NCBI RefSeq assembly: GCF_002934545.1
Contig: NZ_PTJA01000015.1
Location: 62,001 to 126,000 of the forward strand
Origin: Lacrimispora xylanisolvens
GTDB taxonomy: Bacteria; Bacillota; Clostridia; Lachnospirales; Lachnospiraceae
Reading direction: 5' to 3'
Length of the DNA stretch: 64,000 nucleotides
A model generated the notes under the pieces. That model worked only from the letters and a program-made list of their open reading frames with translations. It ran no database searches and was not told the origin of the DNA. Positions 46,299 through 55,072 of this stretch are shown here, one piece after another; position 1 is the first letter of the stretch, and each line of letters opens with the position of its first letter. The translations under genes and the position numbers were made by a program.

Positions 46299-46628
46299 CT
46301 AATCATTTATATTTTCTTCCGTGAATGTTACCTTTGTTATGCGGGCCAATGCTTTCGTTCCTTCGTACGGCCTTTCAATCATCCGGACCAGGACTTGTTC
46401 CGGGCTGTTCAGTTCAAGCGCTGCCCGCCTTGCTGCTTCACAGGCTTCCTTTACATCATCCACCCCACCCTCAAATTTCACCTGGGCAGTAAGAGGAATA
46501 AATGCTGCTGCATCCTTGGGATTTATGGTATCGATGCCAATGATTTTCACGTCTGCAGCCTTGCACGCTTTATCCATGGCATACAAAACCGCTCCATATC
46601 CTGCACATTCCAAAAAGCCAATTGCCAT
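46299..46628 (-). CDS. Single BMC-domain shell protein, divergent
   Basis: 109 residues from MAIGFLECAGYGAVLYAMDK, with AAGGGAGG upstream. The BMC domain contains CKAADVKIIGIDTINPKDAA and LTAQVKFEGGVDDVKEACEA. The pore region (NPKDAAAFIPLT) is longer than in canonical hexamers. It extends about 15 residues past the domain. By order it is the first shell gene after the aldehyde dehydrogenase. Confidence 0.85.
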   Translation of the reverse strand: MAIGFLECAGYGAVLYAMDKACKAADVKIIGIDTINPKDAAAFIPLTAQVKFEGGVDDVKEACEAARRAALELNSPEQVLVRMIERPYEGTKALARITKVTFTEENIND

Positions 46629-46639
46629 ATGTACCTCCC

Positions 46640-48061
46640 TTAAACGATCCTTAATCCGCCTTCTGCCAGCATACATCTGCGCCTTCTGGTAAAGCTTTTC
46701 GCACAAGTGAGACCTTCACCCGTAGGACCTGCGATTGTCATTGTGGTATGTCCTTCTCCACCGATACCCACACCTCTTAGCGTAGCTCCATTCTTTGTAA
46801 AGATTGTGGTCTCAATCTCCTTTGCGAATCTGGTCATGTTCTCCACATTTTTTGAAAACATGGATGCAGTATGGCGGTTTCCTGATTCTGCCGCTTTTGC
46901 GCTTTCCATACATTCCTCAAAGGTGTTTAAACGGACAATGGGAAGAACCGGCATCAGCTGCTCTACCATGACAAAGGGGTGATTTCTGTCTGTCTCACAA
47001 ATCAGAAGACGTACATTCTTATCACAGTGGATTCCAATTGCATTGAGGAACAAAGCTGCATCCTTACCAACCCATTTTTTATTTACTTCATAAATGCCGT
47101 TCTTTTCAATCATGGCAAGCTTTAAAATCTCCTGCACCTGATCCTTTTGAAGCAAAAATGCTCCTTCCTGCTGCAGCTGGAAAATAAGTTCGTCGGCAGC
47201 CTGCTCCATGACAAAGACTTCTTTCTCTGCCAGGCATAAAATATTATTATCAAAAGAGGCTCCCCGATAAATCTCCCTGGCTGCCAGCTTTATATCTGCG
47301 GTATCATCTACAATAACAGGCGGATTGCCTGCACCCGCTCCAATCGTCTTTTTGCCAGACCGCAACAGCGCATTCACCATTCCCATTCCTCCGGTTCCAA
47401 CCATCAGACGGATTCTTGGATCAGCGGTCATAATATTAACCGCTTCCATGTCAGGTTCTCTTTGCATGGTAATAAGATTTGCCGGTCCGCCGCTTTCCAC
47501 AATTGCCTGATGGAGCAGCTTCAGACAATGAGCACAGCAGCGTTTGGCACCTGGATGAACATTAAACACAACCGAATTGCCCCCCGCAATCATGCTGATC
47601 GTATTATTAATAATGGTCTCTGTAGGGTTCGTAGACGGTGTAATGGCTCCAATCACTCCAAATGGTGCATATTCCTCTATCATAAGCCCGCCGTCACCAG
47701 AGATGGCCTCCGTAGTCAGGCATTCCACACCGGGAGTTCTCTCAATGACTGCCAGATGTTTCTGAAGCTTATCCTCCACACGTCCCATACCGGTTTCTTC
47801 CTGAACCATGGCTGCCAGTGACTGGGCATGTTTCCCTGCAACGGTTCGGATCGCCTCAATAATCCTTCTCCTGTCTTCTACCTTATAATGATTGATCCAG
47901 TCCCGCTGAGCGTTATAAGCCGCCTCAATTGCGTCCTCCACCCGGTCAAATACTCCGTTGTCGCTCCGGGAAAGATTCACAGAAGGCGCCGGACTTTTCT
48001 TATCCAGCCCTGCAAGCACTTCTCTTACAATCAGTTCAATCTCCCTTGTCCCAATTTCCAT
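46640..48061 (-). CDS. CoA-acylating aldehyde dehydrogenase (EutE/PduP-like)
   Basis: 473 residues. The N-terminal 20 residues (TREIELIVREVLAGLDKK) form an amphipathic helix like known encapsulation peptides. NAD/CoA region: FGVIGAITPSTNPTETIINN. Catalytic Cys276 in GASFDNNILCLAEKEVF. It oxidises the aldehyde produced by the aldolase to acyl-CoA in the shell lumen. AGGAGGAAAAA precedes the ATG. Aldolase-aldehyde dehydrogenase order at the head of the operon marks these as the signature enzymes. Confidence 0.95.
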   Translation of the reverse strand: MEIGTREIELIVREVLAGLDKKSPAPSVNLSRSDNGVFDRVEDAIEAAYNAQRDWINHYKVEDRRRIIEAIRTVAGKHAQSLAAMVQEETGMGRVEDKLQKHLAVIERTPGVECLTTEAISGDGGLMIEEYAPFGVIGAITPSTNPTETIINNTISMIAGGNSVVFNVHPGAKRCCAHCLKLLHQAIVESGGPANLITMQREPDMEAVNIMTADPRIRLMVGTGGMGMVNALLRSGKKTIGAGAGNPPVIVDDTADIKLAAREIYRGASFDNNILCLAEKEVFVMEQAADELIFQLQQEGAFLLQKDQVQEILKLAMIEKNGIYEVNKKWVGKDAALFLNAIGIHCDKNVRLLICETDRNHPFVMVEQLMPVLPIVRLNTFEECMESAKAAESGNRHTASMFSKNVENMTRFAKEIETTIFTKNGATLRGVGIGGEGHTTMTIAGPTGEGLTCAKSFTRRRRCMLAEGGLRIV

Positions 48062-48070
48062 TTTTTCCTC

Positions 48071-49051
48071 CTAGTTAAACTGCCCCATGACTCTTCTGAC
48101 AACCTCAGCAATAATTTCATCCTTTGCCTTGCTTAAATGCTCTGTATCTTTCTTTTCCGCCGTCTCCTTTGGTATAGAAGAAATTCCACAAGAACATCCC
48201 CCTTCTTTCAGAGGAGAAGACTGCCCTGGTTTCACAAGCGGGGTGACACCTTTTAATTCATGAACCGGCGGATTAAGTGGAGCCTGAATCGGCGAAGCGG
48301 GCCAGGATGGCCGGATATCGGAAGAAGTAATGACATCTCTCATATTGGTTTCCTGTAAGGAACAGGGTGGAATTCCGCCTGCAGTAATGCCCAGTTTTTG
48401 CCGGATATCAAGCAGTTTATTTACCTGATCACAGGAAAGTACGTTCTGACGGCCGATAATATTCCCCGTATACATCAATATGGTTGCATAATATTCAATG
48501 GACTCCAGACGGTAAAATGCCTGAAAAATATCTTTTCCCCAGGTTAATGCTCCATGATTTGCAAGGAGTACCCCATTATGGGTATTTACAAACGGTGCAA
48601 TGGAATCAGGAACTTCTTCCGTACCAGGTGTTGCATATTTTGCAATGGGAATAGAGCCAAGCCCTAATACTGCTTCCGTCAAAACAGCCGCATCCAGACT
48701 GATACCTGCGATGGCAAAGCTGGTTGCCACCAGAGGATGGGCGTGTGTAACTGCCTGTACATCCGGATTTTCCTGATAGACCCTTAAATGCATCTTTACT
48801 TCTGATGAGGGTTTTGAGTTGCCCATAAGCACCCTGCCGTTTAGATCCATCTTTACAAGCATATCCTGTTTCATAAATCCCTTGGATACGCCGGTGGGTG
48901 TTGTCCAGATCGTGTTTGGTCCCACCTTACAGCTTATGTTTCCATCATTGGAAGCCACAAAGCCTTTGTCATACATACGCTTGCCAATATCCAAAATTGC
49001 CTTTTTGGCTTCAAAATCAGACATGTATTTCACGCCCTGAACTGTCATCAT
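48071..49051 (-). CDS. Class II aldolase with C-terminal encapsulation-type extension
   Basis: 326 residues from MMTVQGVKYMSDFEAKKAIL, with TTTGGAGGG upstream. The aldolase/adducin domain (1-225) has NDGNISCK, the Glu in KPSSEVKMHLR (about 84), zinc ligands in VTHAHPL (His103, His105) and NHGALTWG (His166). A Pro/Gly-rich linker (about 230-300) ends in an amphipathic helix, LSKAKDEIIAEVVRRVMGQF, typical of enzymes packed into microcompartments. Family members cleave fuculose-1-P, rhamnulose-1-P, 5-deoxyribulose-1-P or methylthioribulose-1-P to DHAP and an aldehyde. With MtnK and MtnA nearby, a 5-modified ribulose-1-phosphate is the favoured substrate. Confidence 0.9.
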   Translation of the reverse strand: MMTVQGVKYMSDFEAKKAILDIGKRMYDKGFVASNDGNISCKVGPNTIWTTPTGVSKGFMKQDMLVKMDLNGRVLMGNSKPSSEVKMHLRVYQENPDVQAVTHAHPLVATSFAIAGISLDAAVLTEAVLGLGSIPIAKYATPGTEEVPDSIAPFVNTHNGVLLANHGALTWGKDIFQAFYRLESIEYYATILMYTGNIIGRQNVLSCDQVNKLLDIRQKLGITAGGIPPCSLQETNMRDVITSSDIRPSWPASPIQAPLNPPVHELKGVTPLVKPGQSSPLKEGGCSCGISSIPKETAEKKDTEHLSKAKDEIIAEVVRRVMGQFN

Positions 49052-49292
49052 AACGATCCCTCCAAAGTTCAAACGACTGGATACATGGCTTGTCTGAACT
49101 TGTCAATTTTTGCTGTATTTTAGCAAATTTATATTTGTTTTTATGTGTTTTATTTTGTTTTGTTTTTATTTTGATCATTTTTCCTTTACATTTTGACAAA
49201 AAAAATATACAATATGCTTATATGTCACTGTATTCTTATGGTTTCATACTGCATTTCAAAAAATTTGTTCGCAGAAAGAAAGGAACATGCCT
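49052..49292. promoter_or_regulatory. Divergent control region of the microcompartment operon and deoR
   Basis: A minus-strand TTGACA (49106-49101) faces the aldolase gene, with a poor -10 about 17 nt on, and a plus-strand TTGACA (49193-49198) faces the regulator. Between them lies a T/G-rich tract with TGTTTTATT (49146-49154) overlapping ATTTTGTTTTGTT (49152-49164). Both words recur upstream of the transporter operon at 56.4-56.5 kb. GACAAG occurs twice 10 bp apart just inside the minus-strand promoter. A DeoR-family operator is the likely meaning. Confidence 0.6.
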
Positions 49293-50060
49293 ATGTTAGC
49301 AGTAACAAGGAAATCCAAAATCAAAGATATTATATTAGAAAAGAAAAGCGTTACAGTAACGGAATTATCTAAAATATTTTCCGTAACCGAGGAAACGATT
49401 CGCCGTGATTTAAAGCAGCTGGAAGATGACGGTTTCCTTACCAGAACTTACGGAGGTGCATTCATACAGGACGGAGTCGAGAACAATGTGGAGCTTACCA
49501 TAAGGGAAACCGCATATATGGAAAGTAAGAAGGCCATTGCTAAAAAATGTCTCTCACTGATACATAACGGCGATTCCATCTTTTTAGATGCCTCCACAAC
49601 CGCTCTCCAGATTGCCCGTGAGCTTCAGGGAATGCGCCTGACCGTGGTTACCAATTCCCTTCTCATTATCAATGAACTTCAGGATAAAGAAGATATACGC
49701 CTTATCACCCTGGGAGGCTCCTATGCGCCAAGAGATAAAGCATTTGTCGGCAATACAGCAATCCGGAATTTAGAGTCTTTCTATCTGGACAAAACCTTTA
49801 TGTCCTGCAGAAGCATATCCATGGAACACGGTATCACCGATTCCAACGAATCAATTGCAGCCATACGGCAGACTCTGCTTACACGCAGCAATTATATCTA
49901 TCTGGTAGCGGACCATTCCAAATTTAACAAAACCTCTTTCATCACCATATCCGGTTTTGATGCAATTACCGGATTGATCACCGACAAAAATCTTGACAGC
50001 CAGTGGACCGAGTATCTGACTAAATATAATGTTACCCTGTATGAGGCCATCGACGCCTAG
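49293..50060 (+). CDS. DeoR/GlpR-family transcriptional regulator
   Basis: 255 residues from MLAVTRKSKIKDIILEKKSV. The second of two near ATGs is chosen for spacing from AAAGGA. DNA-binding segment: VTELSKIFSVTEETIRRDLK, then LEDDGFLTRTYGGAF, the DeoR signature. The C-terminal sugar-phosphate-sensing domain shows FLDASTTALQIARELQ, VVTNSLLIINEL and LVADHSKF. It lies between and divergent from the microcompartment operon and likely senses a phosphorylated sugar of the pathway. Confidence 0.93.
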   Translation: MLAVTRKSKIKDIILEKKSVTVTELSKIFSVTEETIRRDLKQLEDDGFLTRTYGGAFIQDGVENNVELTIRETAYMESKKAIAKKCLSLIHNGDSIFLDASTTALQIARELQGMRLTVVTNSLLIINELQDKEDIRLITLGGSYAPRDKAFVGNTAIRNLESFYLDKTFMSCRSISMEHGITDSNESIAAIRQTLLTRSNYIYLVADHSKFNKTSFITISGFDAITGLITDKNLDSQWTEYLTKYNVTLYEAIDA

Positions 50061-50072
50061 CCCGGTCTTCAG

Positions 50073-50101
50073 GAGGATGTCCCCGAAAGCAAGGCATCCT
50101 C
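50073..50101 (+). terminator. Weak terminator after the DeoR gene
   Basis: GAGGATG / CATCCTC stem between convergent deoR and mtnA, followed by only three T residues. Confidence 0.45.
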
Positions 50102-50108
50102 TTTACCG

Positions 50109-51209
50109 TCATTCATCTTTTAACGCTTCCTGTTTTCTCCTGAATATCTCTTTTAGCGACTCACTGTATGGCTCTCTTGCGATTCCATACTCCGTCACAA
50201 TTCCGGCAATCAAATCATGATCCGTGACATCAAAAGCAGGATTAAACACCTTTACTCCTTCGGGAGCCATGGGTTTTTCATACCACATCTCCACCACCTC
50301 CGATGCTGGCCGTTCCTCAATGTGGATTTCCTTCCCGGTAGGTGTATTTAAATCAATTGTAGAGGTGGGCGCACAGATATACATGGGCACGCCGTAGCGT
50401 TTCGCAGCCAGTGCCACCATGGAGGTTCCGATTTTGTTTGCAGTATCTCCATTGGCTGCCACTCTGTCACACCCTACAAACACTGCATTGACCCAACCCT
50501 TACGCATTACAGAAGCGGACATATTATCACAGATTACGGTTACATCAAGTCCGGATTCCTTTAACTCAAAGGATGTCAGTCTTGCTCCCTGGAGCAACGG
50601 CCTGGTTTCGTCTGAGAAAATGCGGAAATGATACCCCCGTTCCTGTCCCAGGTACATAGGTGCTGTTGCGGTACCATACTTAACAGTCGCAAGCTGCCCT
50701 GCATTGCAGTGCGTCAGCAGGCCATCTCCCGGGTTCACAAGGGTAAGACCATATTCTCCAATTGTCTTACAGACCCAGATATCCTCTTCTCTTATTTTTA
50801 CAGCCTCTTTATGCAATTCCTCTACAATCTCGGCAACAGGCTTGTCTTTATTGTCTAAAACAATTCCTTCCATTCGTTTTAAAGCCCAGGAAAGATTAAC
50901 TGCTGTGGGACGTGCTGAATCAAGATAATCTTTTGCTTTCCTGAATTTCTGGTAAAACTCTTCAAAATCAGAAGCCTCAATCTCTCTTGCTGCCAGATAA
51001 ATGCCAATTGCTGCCGCTACTCCGATTGCAGGCGCCCCTCTTACCTGAAGAAGATAAATGGCGCTCCAGATATCCTCCTGTTTTGTTAATGAAAGGATTT
51101 CCGTATTATACGGAAGCTTTGTCTGATCTATAATAACCAGGGCATGGTTTTCTTCATCAAGTGCCACTGTGTCATAATCCATAATGGATTTCTTTTTGTC
51201 TTCACTCAT
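50109..51209 (-). CDS. mtnA: S-methyl-5-thioribose-1-phosphate isomerase
   Basis: 366 residues, related to eIF2B but bacterial MtnA in detail: RGAPAIGVAAAIGIYLAARE, the active-site Cys168 in LTHCNAGQLATVKYGT, and the active-site Asp246 in VGCDRVAANGDTANKIGT, then CAPTSTIDLNTPTG and EIHIEERPASEV. It converts 5-methylthioribose-1-P (or 5-deoxyribose-1-P) to the corresponding ribulose-1-P. It is the last gene of the transporter-kinase operon. None of the later MtnB/C/D methionine-salvage genes is present; an aldolase next door takes their place. Confidence 0.94.
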   Translation of the reverse strand: MSEDKKKSIMDYDTVALDEENHALVIIDQTKLPYNTEILSLTKQEDIWSAIYLLQVRGAPAIGVAAAIGIYLAAREIEASDFEEFYQKFRKAKDYLDSARPTAVNLSWALKRMEGIVLDNKDKPVAEIVEELHKEAVKIREEDIWVCKTIGEYGLTLVNPGDGLLTHCNAGQLATVKYGTATAPMYLGQERGYHFRIFSDETRPLLQGARLTSFELKESGLDVTVICDNMSASVMRKGWVNAVFVGCDRVAANGDTANKIGTSMVALAAKRYGVPMYICAPTSTIDLNTPTGKEIHIEERPASEVVEMWYEKPMAPEGVKVFNPAFDVTDHDLIAGIVTEYGIAREPYSESLKEIFRRKQEALKDE

Positions 51210-51229
51210 GTTTTTGCCTTTCCCGTCTT

Positions 51230-52459
51230 TTATGATTGGTACTTACCCACTGCCTCTTTAATTGCCGTTAAATAGTCTGCGCCGCAGCGGAAGGTTTCCC
51301 GGTTCATAATATATTTTTTTGCCAGCGTGATCACAATCCGCTCTGCTCTGGTACGTTTTGCTTCATCCGGAATGGTTGTAATATCAATTACATTTGCCAT
51401 GCCCACAATCCGGCGGATTGATTCCAGTCCGGCAACGCCTGCTGTATCAGATAGGATCTGTTCCAGATACCACTCCTTAAATCCCGGTACTTTTGCCATT
51501 CTGTCAGTGGCATATTCATCAAATACCTTATTATATTTTTCAATAAAAAGATCCACCACATCGGAAATGGTCTGAAGGCACCATGTGCAAAACTCTGCTT
51601 TCTTTTCTTCATCGGAAATGACTGCATCTCCATTGCACCATGCAAAGAATATATTTGCTATCACATTGCCGATATCGTAACCCATTGGTCCAAAAAATGC
51701 GAACTCCGGATCAAAAATGAATGTGTGCTCTTTATTAATAAATACAGATCCAGTATGCAGATCTCCGTGAATCAGCGACTGTGCATGATTCATAAATTCA
51801 AATTTCAGTTTTGCAGCTTCCAAATGCAGCGCCTGATCCTCATAGAGTTCCTCCCTTACAAAATCCTGATTGGGTAAGAACACATTGTTCCTGTGGTTAT
51901 AGTCAATAAAAGGTTCACTGTACACCAGATCTTCGCTGATCTCACATAAGTCCGGATTGATAAAGCTTTTTACCAGTTCCTTTTTTTCCTTATGTCCCAT
52001 TACCACATCCGTGGTCCGCAAAAGTGAATTTACCATAAATGTAGTCACATGATCTGCAAACAGAGGGTAAATTTCATGGTTAATCAGGCCGGTACGCATC
52101 ATGGTATGTCCGGTCATATCTTCCATGATCATGGCGCACATCACACCATCGTAAAGATAAACCTTTGGAACCAGTCCCGGCGCGTACATCTCCTGAATTC
52201 CCAGAATCTTAGCCTCAATTCTTCCCCTGTCTGTGGAAATATGCATATCAGCAGAGATTCGAAGAGCTTCGCCTGCCTGTTTTACAATAATTGATTTTCC
52301 GCTTTTTCCATCCTTTACCCGAAATACATAGTTTAAGTTTCCGTCACCAATTTCCTTACATTCCAGCTCGGCTCCTTTGTCAAAATAGGAAAGCTTTTCC
52401 TGTACGTAATCTGGAACTTCTGGTGCCTTCATTAAAAAATAACTGTCGTATTTAGACAT
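51230..52459 (-). CDS. mtnK: 5-methylthioribose kinase (or 5-deoxyribose kinase)
   Basis: 409 residues from MSKYDSYFLMKAPEVPDYVQ. A GTG three codons earlier is part of the ribosome site. Kinase features: LECKEIGDGNLNYVFRV (nucleotide loop), IIVKQAGEALR, catalytic loop SLIHGDLHTGSVFI, and the metal-binding FIFDPEFAFFGPMGYDIGN. MtnK phosphorylates C1 of 5-methylthioribose. Close relatives may prefer 5-deoxyribose, which cannot be told apart here. Operon order is binding protein, ATPase, permease, kinase, isomerase. Confidence 0.93.
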   Translation of the reverse strand: MSKYDSYFLMKAPEVPDYVQEKLSYFDKGAELECKEIGDGNLNYVFRVKDGKSGKSIIVKQAGEALRISADMHISTDRGRIEAKILGIQEMYAPGLVPKVYLYDGVMCAMIMEDMTGHTMMRTGLINHEIYPLFADHVTTFMVNSLLRTTDVVMGHKEKKELVKSFINPDLCEISEDLVYSEPFIDYNHRNNVFLPNQDFVREELYEDQALHLEAAKLKFEFMNHAQSLIHGDLHTGSVFINKEHTFIFDPEFAFFGPMGYDIGNVIANIFFAWCNGDAVISDEEKKAEFCTWCLQTISDVVDLFIEKYNKVFDEYATDRMAKVPGFKEWYLEQILSDTAGVAGLESIRRIVGMANVIDITTIPDEAKRTRAERIVITLAKKYIMNRETFRCGADYLTAIKEAVGKYQS

Positions 52460-52495
52460 TTTTGTCACCTTCCCCGTTCATTTTATAATCCCTGT

Positions 52496-53515
52496 TTAGT
52501 TTGCATTCTTTGTTTTTCCGCTGGCATAGGTCATGGCAAGTGCGATCGCAAGGACTGCGCCCTTAATTATGTTCATTGCATAATACGGAACGGACATCAT
52601 AATAAGTCCATTTTCCAGCATACCTACTAAAACCGCCCCTGCAAAGGTTCCAAAAGCATTGGCCTTACCAGCCCCTAATACGGAAAAGCCAATATACGCC
52701 GCGCATACAGACGGCATTAAATATGCATCTCCGGCAGAGATCTGTGCTGTTCCCACACGTGCAGCCAGACAGATGCCGCCAATGGAAGCAAAGGTTGCTG
52801 ACAGAAAATAAGCCAGAATCTTATACCTTGCCACAGGAATTCCCGAAAGCTCGGCTGCCTCAGGGTTTCCTCCGACCGCATACATATATCTGCCATGCTT
52901 TGTAAAATTCAAAAAGAAATAAGCAAACAGCACGACACAAACCATGATAATAATCAGCCACGGTTCTTTTCCCAATGCTCTGAATGCCTCGGGAACAAGG
53001 CCTGGCGCCTGAGTTCCATCTGCCCTGGTCATGCGTTCCGTAATGGCGCCGCCCTTTGAATAGGTCATGGAAACACCCTGATACATAAACATAACGGAAA
53101 GTGCAGCAACCATATCTGGTATCTTAAACTTAACAATCAGAATGCTGTTAATTACCGCAACGCTTAAACAAATTAAGACGGTAAGAATTACCGATACGCC
53201 GATGTTGATGTTATGCCATACAAAACATGTCATTACAAATACATTAGCCAGCTGCGCCGTAGCTCCTATGGAAAGATCCATACCATTAACCGCCAGTGCA
53301 AATGTAAGGCCAATTGCAATAATTGTGGTAATTGATACGGCACGCAAAATTGTGATCATATTGGATTGAGTCAGAAACATGCTTGTCCCCGTATCCTTAC
53401 TCCAGTTACCAAACGTAAACAGAACAAACAGGATTACCATTGTTGCAATCGTACCCCATCTTGTTACGAAATCCCCTAAATTACCTTTCTTTTTTACCTT
53501 CTCTGCCCCAGACAT
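52496..53515 (-). CDS. Sugar ABC transporter permease (RbsC family)
   Basis: 339 residues from MSGAEKVKKKGNLGDFVTRW, with GGGAGGT upstream. About nine membrane spans. The family segment GRYMYAVGGNPEAAELSGIP lies near residue 220, and GRVGTAQ-like and GTFAGAVLVGMLENGLIMM segments follow. It forms the channel with the ATPase in the preceding gene. By context it imports a ribose derivative. Confidence 0.93.
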   Translation of the reverse strand: MSGAEKVKKKGNLGDFVTRWGTIATMVILFVLFTFGNWSKDTGTSMFLTQSNMITILRAVSITTIIAIGLTFALAVNGMDLSIGATAQLANVFVMTCFVWHNINIGVSVILTVLICLSVAVINSILIVKFKIPDMVAALSVMFMYQGVSMTYSKGGAITERMTRADGTQAPGLVPEAFRALGKEPWLIIIMVCVVLFAYFFLNFTKHGRYMYAVGGNPEAAELSGIPVARYKILAYFLSATFASIGGICLAARVGTAQISAGDAYLMPSVCAAYIGFSVLGAGKANAFGTFAGAVLVGMLENGLIMMSVPYYAMNIIKGAVLAIALAMTYASGKTKNAN

Positions 53516-53516
53516 A

Positions 53517-55028
53517 TCATTTACCTCCCGTCGAATAATAAAGCAGTTCCTTCTCATCCGTATCCGCTGCTGTTAGCTCCCTGATAATCTCTCCGTCATA
53601 CATGACATAGATCCGGTCACAGATACTTAATATTTCCTGAAATTCGCAGGTTGCATAGATAATGCCTTTTCCTTTGGCAGCAAGGCCTTCAATCAGCTCA
53701 TACATATCCTGTTTGGCACCTACATCAATTCCTTTTGTGGGCTCATCGAAAATATAAACTTCCGAATCTTTATTCAGCCACTTTCCAACTACTACCTTCT
53801 GCTGATTTCCACCGGACAAAAGAGAAACCACCTGGTTTTCAGACGGTGTCTTGATCCCAAGATCACGGATCATACTTCTTGCATCCTCTTTCTCCCGTTT
53901 TTTATTAACAACCGATAATTTGTTGGTATATTTCTCCATAGCCGCCACGGAAATGTTGGATACTACCGTATCTGAGATTAAAACGCCTTCCTTCCTGCGT
54001 TCCTCCGGAACCAGAGCCAGACCGTTTTTTACCGCCTGGGTGGGACCTTTTGCACGGATTACTTTTCCCCGGAGCTTCATGGTACCGCTTTTAAGCTGAT
54101 AGGCAGAAAACAACGTCTTACACAGTTCTGTCTTTCCGGCTCCTACCAAACCTGCCACACCTACGATTTCCCCTTCGCGTACGGTTATGGTTATATTCTT
54201 CACCTTGCCTTCTTTTTCGGTAAGGTCCTCTATTTCAAGGAGCGGTTCTCCAATTTTACATGCTTTTTTAATGTAATTATCCTCATAGCAGCGTCCCAGC
54301 ATATATTCCACCAGGGTATTTACCTCCAGTTCTTTCGTAAGAGGCAGATTTGTTACCAGCATTCCGTCTCTCATGATGGTGATGCTTTCACAAATTTCGT
54401 ATAGCTCACTCAGCCTGTGAGAAATAAATACCACACCAACATTCTCTTTTGCTAATTCCCGGACAACCCTGAAAAGTTCCAGTGTCTCGGAATTGGAAAG
54501 AGGTGCAGTCGGTTCATCTAATATGAGAAAACGGCACTTTTCCACCACACACCGTGCAATCAGAACCATCTGCTTTTGTGCAAGTGTCAGTGCAGATACT
54601 GGTTTATTAATATCCACTGCCACATTTAACTTTTCAAGTACTGCTTTTGCCGCCCGTTTGATTTCCTTCCAATGTACAACCTGTTTTTTCCCCATTTTAT
54701 TAACCAGGGTGTTAAACATCACATTTTCAGCTACAGTCAGATATGGGATCAAAGCTGTGTCAACTTCCTGAAACACAATTTCTATTCCCAGATTTTTTGC
54801 ATCTTTGGGGCACCGGATTTCCACCGGTTCCCCTCCGACACTGATTTGTCCTGTATAATGTGTGTTAACACCGGCAAGCACTTTCATCAGCGTAGACTTG
54901 CCGGCACCATTGGCTCCAACGAGCGCATGAATGCTGCCACTTGTCAAACTAAAATCAACTCCATTCAGAGCTTTAACCCCTGGAAACTCTATGGATATAT
55001 CCTTCATTTCAAGCTTTATCTCGTTCAT
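53517..55028 (-). CDS. Sugar ABC transporter ATPase (RbsA family, two domains)
   Basis: 503 residues with two nucleotide-binding domains. First: Walker A GANGAGKSTLMK (about 37-48), Walker B RFLILDEPTAPLS. Second: GLVGAGKTELCK Walker A, LLSGGNQQKVVVGKWL signature, VYIFDEPTKGIDVG. This is the ribose/galactose class architecture. The stop codon is next to the permease start. The first domain's signature motif, LALAQKQ-like (TLAQKQMVLIARCVV), is the degenerate form usual for this family. Confidence 0.95.
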   Translation of the reverse strand: MNEIKLEMKDISIEFPGVKALNGVDFSLTSGSIHALVGANGAGKSTLMKVLAGVNTHYTGQISVGGEPVEIRCPKDAKNLGIEIVFQEVDTALIPYLTVAENVMFNTLVNKMGKKQVVHWKEIKRAAKAVLEKLNVAVDINKPVSALTLAQKQMVLIARCVVEKCRFLILDEPTAPLSNSETLELFRVVRELAKENVGVVFISHRLSELYEICESITIMRDGMLVTNLPLTKELEVNTLVEYMLGRCYEDNYIKKACKIGEPLLEIEDLTEKEGKVKNITITVREGEIVGVAGLVGAGKTELCKTLFSAYQLKSGTMKLRGKVIRAKGPTQAVKNGLALVPEERRKEGVLISDTVVSNISVAAMEKYTNKLSVVNKKREKEDARSMIRDLGIKTPSENQVVSLLSGGNQQKVVVGKWLNKDSEVYIFDEPTKGIDVGAKQDMYELIEGLAAKGKGIIYATCEFQEILSICDRIYVMYDGEIIRELTAADTDEKELLYYSTGGK

Positions 55029-55072
55029 GACGTCTCTTCCTTACCTATGTAATGACTGTGAAATGAATCCCG

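Noticed and set aside
44380-49051. Glycyl-radical or B12 diol-dehydratase type microcompartment
   Set aside because: No glycyl radical enzyme, activase, dehydratase or reactivase gene is in the locus; the signature enzymes are an aldolase and an aldehyde dehydrogenase.
49052-49292. SAM or other riboswitch in front of the pathway genes
   Set aside because: The leader is short and T-rich without the stem-rich aptamer layout; no terminator hairpin precedes the aldolase gene.
50109-52459. Complete methionine salvage pathway
   Set aside because: Only mtnK and mtnA are present; no dehydratase, enolase-phosphatase or dioxygenase genes follow, so a DHAP-releasing branch fits better.
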